A stretch of DNA of 64,000 nucleotides from contig NZ_MSDO01000005.1 in NCBI RefSeq assembly GCF_001937195.1, positions 1 through 64,000 of the forward strand. Reading direction: 5' to 3'. Position 1 is the first letter of the stretch, and the number at the start of each line of letters is the position of its first letter. Origin of the DNA: Salinicola socius. Its GTDB lineage: Bacteria; Pseudomonadota; Gammaproteobacteria; Pseudomonadales; Halomonadaceae. The notes under the pieces were generated by a model. The model saw only the letters and a program-made list of their open reading frames with translations, made no database searches and was not told where the DNA came from. Of this stretch, positions 59,878 to 64,000 are shown piece after piece. The position numbers and the translations under genes were made by a program.

Positions 59878-61389
59878 ATGTCCGACTCGATTCGACTCAT
59901 GTGTGGCACCGCCCGGTGGATTGGCGGCGCCACGATCGCGGTAACCACACTTGCAGGTTGCGCCAACTACGCCGGTATCGAACCGCAACAGACGCTGACC
60001 CCCATCAGCCGCCTCAGTGCACAGCAGATCCTCGGCCATGCGCCGGTATCGCCGGCGGCGTGGCCCGAGGCCGATTGGTGGAAGCAGCTCGGCGACTCCG
60101 AACTCGACGACCTGATTCAGGAAGCGCTGGGCGACTCACCGGATATTGCAATCGCCCAGGCGCGGCTGCGTTCGGCCAACGCCGCCATCGCCTCGGCGAA
60201 AGCCAGCCGGCTGCCGAGCCTGGATGCTTCCGCCGACATCTCGCGATCTCGGGTGTCGAAAGTCGAGGATCCGCAAGGGCAGGGCAACTTCTACTCCACG
60301 TCTCGCTCGCTGTTGGTGTCGTTCGACTATGACCTGGATCTCTGGGGTGGCACCCGTGCCGCGTGGGAAGCCGCGCTCGGCGAAGCGCGAGCGCAGGAGA
60401 TCGAGTTTCGCGCCGCCGGGCTGACGCTATCGGTCAACGTGGCGCGAGCCTACGTCAGTCTGGCCGATGCCTACGCCACCCGAGACGTGGCCCAGCGCCA
60501 GCTGGATCGGGCGCAGCGGATCAACGACATCAACGACGAACTGCTTCAGGCCGGCTTGAACAACCAGTCGCAAAGCCTGCAGTCCAGAGTGACCGCCGCC
60601 AGTGCGCGCCAGGCCGTGGAATCCGCCGAACAGTCGATCCGCAGCGAACGCATTTCGCTGGCGATTCTGCTGGGCAAGGGGCCCGATCGCGGGGAGGCGA
60701 TCCCCCGGCCCACCGCGCTCTCGCCCGCCATCGCCGCGCTGCCCAGCGTGATTCCCGCCGAGCTGATCGGCCATCGGCCGGATGTCGTCGCCGCGCGCTG
60801 GCGGGTCGAAGCCGCTTCCAAGAGCATCGAGGCAGCCAAGGCCCGGTTCTATCCCAACATCAATCTGTCGGCGATGGCCGGGTTTCGCTCGGTGCTGGGC
60901 GACTACTTCTTCAGCGAAGCGGCGAAGTCCGGCAGCGTCACGCCGGCGATCTCGCTGCCGATCTTCGACGGCGGCCAACTGCGCGCCAATCTGGAAAGCA
61001 CCGACGCCGACTACGATTTGGCGGTGGCGCGATACAACCAGACCATCGTCTCCGCGCTGGGGGAAGTCGCGGACGATATCACCACGCTGCAGTCGCTCGA
61101 CCGCCAACGGGCGAGCCAGCAGAACGCGCTGGAGAGTGCCCGTTCCGCCTACAGTCTGGCCGAAGAGCGCTACCGCGCCGGCATGGCCGATTATCTCGAC
61201 GTGCTCAGCAGCGAGCAGCAGCTGCTCTCCGCCGAGCAGAAGCTGAGCCAGCTCGACACCCAGCGCCTCGACCGCTCGGTTCAGCTCGTCCAGGCATTGG
61301 GCGGCGGCCTGTCGCTGGATACCGGCGCAGCGCAAGGTGACGGCGGAATCGCCCCCGCGCCCGGCCCCGACGCAACCCCCTTGGATTGA
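59878..61389 (+). CDS. NodT family outer-membrane efflux factor
   Basis: A TolC-like outer-membrane lipoprotein of 503 residues (RND/MFS efflux outer channel). The signal peptide ends in the lipobox LAGC (Cys28). Two OEP repeats follow, with WWKQLGDSELDDLIQEAL, the DLWGGTRAAWEAA segment, IPAELIGHRPDVVAARWRVEAAS and PIFDGGQLRANLESTDADYD, all typical of NodT. It would form a trimeric channel working with a membrane-fusion protein and an inner-membrane pump, but neither is adjacent: the next gene is a tRNA and an integrase. AGGAAA precedes the ATG at 59878. Confidence 0.92.
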   Translation: MSDSIRLMCGTARWIGGATIAVTTLAGCANYAGIEPQQTLTPISRLSAQQILGHAPVSPAAWPEADWWKQLGDSELDDLIQEALGDSPDIAIAQARLRSANAAIASAKASRLPSLDASADISRSRVSKVEDPQGQGNFYSTSRSLLVSFDYDLDLWGGTRAAWEAALGEARAQEIEFRAAGLTLSVNVARAYVSLADAYATRDVAQRQLDRAQRINDINDELLQAGLNNQSQSLQSRVTAASARQAVESAEQSIRSERISLAILLGKGPDRGEAIPRPTALSPAIAALPSVIPAELIGHRPDVVAARWRVEAASKSIEAAKARFYPNINLSAMAGFRSVLGDYFFSEAAKSGSVTPAISLPIFDGGQLRANLESTDADYDLAVARYNQTIVSALGEVADDITTLQSLDRQRASQQNALESARSAYSLAEERYRAGMADYLDVLSSEQQLLSAEQKLSQLDTQRLDRSVQLVQALGGGLSLDTGAAQGDGGIAPAPGPDATPLD

Positions 61390-61458
61390 CTGCGGGTGAC
61401 ACCCAAAGCCTCAACGCCAACCGTCTGTTTCACGACGATTTGCGGATGACGTTTCCAG

Positions 61459-61487
61459 TTGTCCGTCATGGCGTTGATGATTATCAT
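61459..61487 (+). promoter_or_regulatory. promoter of tRNA-Thr(CGT)
   Basis: TTGTCC (61459-61464), a 17-nt spacer and TATCAT (61482-61487), 12 nt before the mature tRNA 5' end. Good sigma-70 match at the expected place. Confidence 0.7.
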
Positions 61488-61499
61488 AGGCGCCGCCTG

Positions 61500-61575
61500 G
61501 CCGGTATAGCTCAGCTGGCAGAGCAACGCATTCGTAATGCGTAGGTCGGTGGTTCGAGTCCACTTACCGGCACCA
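61500..61575 (+). tRNA. tRNA-Thr (CGT), integration site
   Basis: 76 nt including CCA. Acceptor GCCGGTA/TACCGGC, D arm AGCTCAGCTGGCAGAGC, anticodon stem ACGCA/TGCGT with loop TTCGTAA (CGT), T arm GGTTCGAGTCC. An integrase gene starts 95 nt downstream, so the 3' end of this tRNA is probably the attachment site of the following element. Confidence 0.95.
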
Positions 61576-61669
61576 GGTATATCAAGGGTTTGCGCCCGAT
61601 CCTGCCTTGCACCACTTCCTTTTTATCCAGTATTTGGCACACTTGCGGTACATCTCCGCAGGTAACGCT

Positions 61670-62635
61670 ATGGCTACGTTCCAAAAACGCTCCGGCTCTT
61701 GGCGAGCGATCATTCGCAAGAAAGGCTATCCGCAACTCAGCGCGACGTTCGACACGAAGGCGCATGCCGAGCGTTGGGCGAAGCAGATCGAAACCGAGAT
61801 GAGCCAGTCCCGGTTCGTCGACACTCGCGAGGCCGACGCGCTGACAATCGCGGCAGCGCTCGAGCGTTACGAGCGGGAGATATCGGTCCATAAGAAGAGC
61901 TATCGGAACGAGCGATCGCGGCTCGCGATCCTCGCACGAGATCTCGGACGATTCACACTCTCGACCCTCCGGTCATCCGACGTCGCACTGTATCGCGATC
62001 AACGGCTCGAGATCGCGTCGGGTTCGACGGTTCGCCGCGACCTGGCGTTGCTGTCGCACCTTTACACCATCGCGATCAAAGAATGGGGGATGCCAGTCGA
62101 CAATCCGTGCGCGAAGATTCGAAAGCCGAAGCTGAACAAGGATCGAGAGCGCCGCGTAACGGATGATGAGCTTGCCGGGCTGATGGAGGCAGCAGGCGCG
62201 CTTCACGTTGAGATGCCGCGATTGATCACGCTGGCCGTCGAGAGCGGCATGCGGCGGGGCGAGTTGATAGGGCTGAAACGGTCGGATGTGAGGGGGAGTG
62301 TGGCCTACCTGGCCGAGACGAAGAATGGCACCAGTCGAGCGGTGCCTCTTTCGCGAGCGGCCCGCGCGGCGGTTGAGGAGCTACCGGCGAGGCTGGATGG
62401 TCAGCTCTTCTCGCTGCGGCCCGATACGGTCACGCACTATTTCGAGAAGAGCTGTAAAGCGGCGGAGGTTGAGGGGCTGCGGTTTCACGATCTGCGCCAC
62501 GAGGCGACGTCGCGATTTTTCGAGAAAGGGCTCAACATCATGGAGGTCGCCGCGATCACTGGTCACAAGGATTTGCGGATGCTGCGGCGATATACCCACC
62601 TCAACCCCTCAGCGCTTGCGGAGAAGCTGGGGTAG
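61670..62635 (+). CDS. int: tyrosine site-specific integrase
   Basis: A 321-residue tyrosine recombinase. The N-terminal AP2-like arm-binding part (FQKRSGSWRAIIRKKGYPQLSATFDTKAHAERWAKQIETEM) is followed by a SAM-like core-binding domain (~57-150) and the catalytic domain with Arg195 (SGMRRGELIGL), His273-Asp-Leu-Arg276-His (HDLRH), His299 (TGHKDL) and the nucleophile Tyr308 (RRYTH). All catalytic residues are present, so it should be active. ATG at 61670 was chosen over the longer frame because it begins the arm-binding domain. Its 3' end overlaps the convergent excisionase-like gene by 35 nt. Confidence 0.94.
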   Translation: MATFQKRSGSWRAIIRKKGYPQLSATFDTKAHAERWAKQIETEMSQSRFVDTREADALTIAAALERYEREISVHKKSYRNERSRLAILARDLGRFTLSTLRSSDVALYRDQRLEIASGSTVRRDLALLSHLYTIAIKEWGMPVDNPCAKIRKPKLNKDRERRVTDDELAGLMEAAGALHVEMPRLITLAVESGMRRGELIGLKRSDVRGSVAYLAETKNGTSRAVPLSRAARAAVEELPARLDGQLFSLRPDTVTHYFEKSCKAAEVEGLRFHDLRHEATSRFFEKGLNIMEVAAITGHKDLRMLRRYTHLNPSALAEKLG

Positions 62636-62879
62636 AGCGTGGTCGCCCCGGTCGGCGGCGCGGTTCTTGCTGCGCTGTCGCCTCTTCGGCATCCAAGTTC
62701 TCGAGCCATTCCATCACTCGCGTCCGCTTCCATGCCCAAAGGCGACCGACCTTAAACCTGCCTGGCGGCAGTGCGTCGCTCTCCCGCTTGATGAGGTTGG
62801 TCACCGCCTGCTGCGACTTGCCCATCAGCTGTGCCACGTCCGATGCGTAGAGAATCTCTGCCTGGTGATGTCTCATCAT
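62601..62879 (-). CDS. AlpA/excisionase-like HTH protein
   Basis: A 92-residue DNA-binding protein with a MerR/AlpA-type helix-turn-helix (EILYASDVAQLMGKSQQAVTNLIKRESDALPPGRFKVGRLWAWKRTRVMEWLENL) and a basic Pro/Arg-rich tail. Such proteins act as phage excisionases or regulators of the integrase. It is convergent with int and overlaps its end by 35 nt, a common arrangement for recombination directionality factors. The start at 62879 overlaps the stop of the upstream gene (ATGA); a second ATG follows immediately. Confidence 0.75.
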   Translation of the reverse strand: MMRHHQAEILYASDVAQLMGKSQQAVTNLIKRESDALPPGRFKVGRLWAWKRTRVMEWLENLDAEEATAQQEPRRRPGRPRSTPASPQALRG

Positions 62880-63157
62880 GAGGAGGCTCCTTGTTCTTTG
62901 GGGCGGCGAGCTCGCCATCGGTTGAATCGGTTTTGAATCAGTCGGAACGTGGCCGCCGCTTGCTGGTTAGTGTCGATCTCCGCTCGGCTCGTCACTCGGC
63001 AAGCCTTCCGGATCCACTCGCTGGCGTCCTGATCGGTGTGTGTGCCGTCCGGCACATCCGCGCCGAATTTGGCCCGGGCGCGGCGATCGAGGTAGAGCCG
63101 GAACACGGGGTCGCGGCAGAGGATGCCCGCCGCGCGGGCGTGGTGGTTGCCAGCCAT
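62876..63157 (-). CDS. phage-type hypothetical protein
   Basis: A 93-residue basic protein (NHHARAAGILCRDPVFRLYLDRRARAKFGADVPDGTHTDQDASEWIRKACRVTSRAEIDTNQQAAATFRLIQNRFNRWRARR). I do not recognise a domain. The FRLYLDRRARAKFG and ASEWIRKACRVTSRAEI segments look like helices that could bind nucleic acid, and proteins of this kind occur in early regions of Pseudomonas- and Halomonas-type prophages. It is coupled to the excisionase-like gene by a four-base overlap. Confidence 0.6.
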   Translation of the reverse strand: MAGNHHARAAGILCRDPVFRLYLDRRARAKFGADVPDGTHTDQDASEWIRKACRVTSRAEIDTNQQAAATFRLIQNRFNRWRARRPKEQGASS

Positions 63158-63168
63158 CGTCCGGCCTC

Positions 63169-63384
63169 TCAGTACTGATACCGGCCCGGCATCGCCGGGC
63201 GCGGATCGTTGATGGTCATGTCCGCCGTCTCGGCGCGATCGGTCGCACGGATCTCGATCACCTCGATACGTGGCATTACGCGGGACGCCAGCGCGATTTC
63301 GGCCTGAAGAGCAATGCCGATTGCGAGCGCGAAGATAAGCAGGGCTGCGGTATTCGACAGCCGCTTGATACGTTCACCGGACAT
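63169..63384 (-). CDS. small membrane protein
   Basis: A 71-residue protein with one predicted membrane helix (LSNTAALLIFALAIGIALQAEIALA, residues ~9-33) after a basic N-terminus, and a polar C-terminal domain. Function unknown. It overlaps the upstream gene end by 11 nt and precedes the next gene by 11 nt. Confidence 0.55.
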   Translation of the reverse strand: MSGERIKRLSNTAALLIFALAIGIALQAEIALASRVMPRIEVIEIRATDRAETADMTINDPRPAMPGRYQY

Positions 63385-63595
63385 GACGGCCCCTTGCTTC
63401 TCGGATCGACTGGCAGTCGATGCAGGTAGTTGCCCAGGGCGCGGCCTGACGGCGGGCCTCGGGGATCTCGGTGCCGCATTCCTCGCAGTCGATATCCATC
63501 GCGCTGGCGAAGGTCACCGGCAGTTGGTGCTGGGCGAGTGCGTTGGAAAGATGGCGCTCGATGACGACACCGGCGTTGTCTGCTGCATCAGCCAT
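63374..63595 (-). CDS. DksA/TraR-type C4 zinc-finger protein
   Basis: A 73-residue protein. The N-terminal half is helical (ADAADNAGVVIERHLSNALAQH), and the C-terminal half has a C4 zinc finger, IDCEECGTEIPEARRQAAPW..TCIDCQ, the pattern of TraR and the zinc-finger end of DksA. Phage and plasmid TraR proteins bind RNA polymerase in the secondary channel and mimic DksA-ppGpp. The size and Cys spacing fit TraR. It overlaps both neighbouring genes. Confidence 0.8.
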   Translation of the reverse strand: MADAADNAGVVIERHLSNALAQHQLPVTFASAMDIDCEECGTEIPEARRQAAPWATTCIDCQSIREARGRHVR

Positions 63596-63791
63596 GGGGG
63601 CGCTCCTTCATTCGCTTTTGCACGCTCGGCAACTCGCTGTAGCAGCCTTTACAGGTGCTTCTCAGGCCATCCGGCTGGCGACGGTCGCCGTAGAAGAACT
63701 CACGGTCTGCGGGGAAGTCCTCTCCACAGCTCACGCAGATCTTGGTTTTTTCCGCGACTGGGGTGCTCTCGATATCAGCCATGTCAGTCAT
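63588..63791 (-). CDS. small zinc-ribbon phage protein
   Basis: A 67-residue protein with ICVSCGEDFPADREFFYGD and STCKGCYSEL, two CxxC pairs about 24 residues apart, suggesting a zinc ribbon like that of HNH-type or recombination-associated phage proteins, but no catalytic motif is present. The start at 63791 overlaps the stop of the upstream gene by eight bases; an ATG nine bases later is the alternative. Confidence 0.6.
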   Translation of the reverse strand: MTDMADIESTPVAEKTKICVSCGEDFPADREFFYGDRRQPDGLRSTCKGCYSELPSVQKRMKERPHG

Positions 63792-64000
63792 TCCAGTGGG
63801 TGAGTTCGTCGTCGGCTGCCGTTTCCGGTTCCGGCTGCCCGCCGGCTGGGTGAGCGCGACGTTCGTTCTCGGCGTCATTCCAGGCTGCATCGGCCGCCTG
63901 GCTGGCGATGTCGTTGGTAACTCCGGTCTGGCGGTGGATGCGCAGGGCGAACCGACGGCACCATTCGTCGTGGCCCAGCAGGCGCTGGCGTTCGGCGTCA
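63784..64000 (-). CDS. phage hypothetical protein, 5' end beyond the window
   Basis: An open frame with no stop enters from the right edge and ends at 63784. The visible 71 residues (RLLGHDEWCRRFALRIHRQ, then NDIASQAADAAWNDAENERR and an acidic Pro/Glu-rich tail ending THWND) show no known domain. The frame overlaps the next gene by eight nt, as elsewhere in this cluster, which supports it as a real gene. The start is outside the window. Confidence 0.6.
   Translation of the reverse strand, partial: DAERQRLLGHDEWCRRFALRIHRQTGVTNDIASQAADAAWNDAENERRAHPAGGQPEPETAADDELTHWND

Larger units (their letters stand above)
61576..64000. mobile_element. left end of a tRNA-inserted prophage or integrative element
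   Basis: Directly after tRNA-Thr(CGT) come a tyrosine integrase (plus) and, facing it, an excisionase-like gene and a row of small overlapping minus-strand genes with zinc-finger and unknown proteins, a layout typical of a temperate phage early region. The element continues beyond the window, and the right attachment site (a copy of the tRNA 3' end) is not visible. Whether it is a phage, a satellite or an ICE cannot be decided from this part. Confidence 0.8.

Overview
The window looks like chromosomal DNA of a moderately halophilic gammaproteobacterium, most likely a member of the Halomonadaceae (Halomonas/Salinicola type). The reasons are a GC-rich backbone, Escherichia-like 23S/5S and tRNA sequences, the Pseudomonas-like hisBHAF order, mutY-yggX linkage, and many halomonad-type metabolic genes. 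The family assignment is inference; no 16S gene is present.

Layout. 1-550: the last bases of a 23S gene, a complete 5S gene, and three successive terminators separated by fragments that copy the 5S 3' end. 771-11050: housekeeping genes (SDR, hisC, Old Yellow Enzyme, NlpE-like lipoprotein, radA, the selenium pair selD-selU, a glutamine-amidotransferase-like protein lacking its nucleophile, an alkyltransferase-like protein, DUF416, an RsiV/DUF3298 lipoprotein preceded by an 8-copy heptanucleotide array). 11230-14144: hisBHAF on the minus strand. 14349-18643: asmA-like gene, mutY-yggX, and a tRNA-Phe/Gln/Thr cluster. 18650-19950: an AT-richer patch with a LysE exporter. 19956-26842: egtB, then a LysR regulator divergent from a PrpF isomerase and a tripartite tricarboxylate transporter whose TctA and TctB are fused.

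27055-33662: stress and efflux genes: a persulfide-dioxygenase-like hydrolase behind a palindrome; a fluoride riboswitch with crcB and DUF190; arsR-arsC-arsH-arsB, split by a 146-bp MITE-like element; DUF2243-ctaG. 33726-38590 (minus): ackA and phosphoketolase, which together turn sugar phosphates into acetate and ATP via acetyl phosphate, and a manganese catalase. 39014-43664: a bacterial end-joining operon, ligD plus two different ku genes. 44236-45933: a chemoreceptor with a candidate sigma-28 promoter. 46091-55841 (minus): a 2945-residue cyclic beta-1,2-glucan synthase followed by a transglutaminase-like protein whose usual catalytic His is Ala. 56428-61389: small unknown genes, two overlapping zinc-ribbon genes, an AI-2E family permease and a NodT-type outer-membrane factor. 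61500-64000: tRNA-Thr(CGT), a tyrosine integrase and the start of a tightly packed minus-strand prophage or integrative element that leaves the window.

A recurring theme is short tandem repeats (7-24 nt units), mostly between genes or at gene ends, including two that extend protein C-termini (HisA, glucan synthase). The best supported regulatory finding is the fluoride riboswitch. No CRISPR array and no clearly new multigene defence system was seen. All functional calls come from reading protein motifs and context; no database search was possible.
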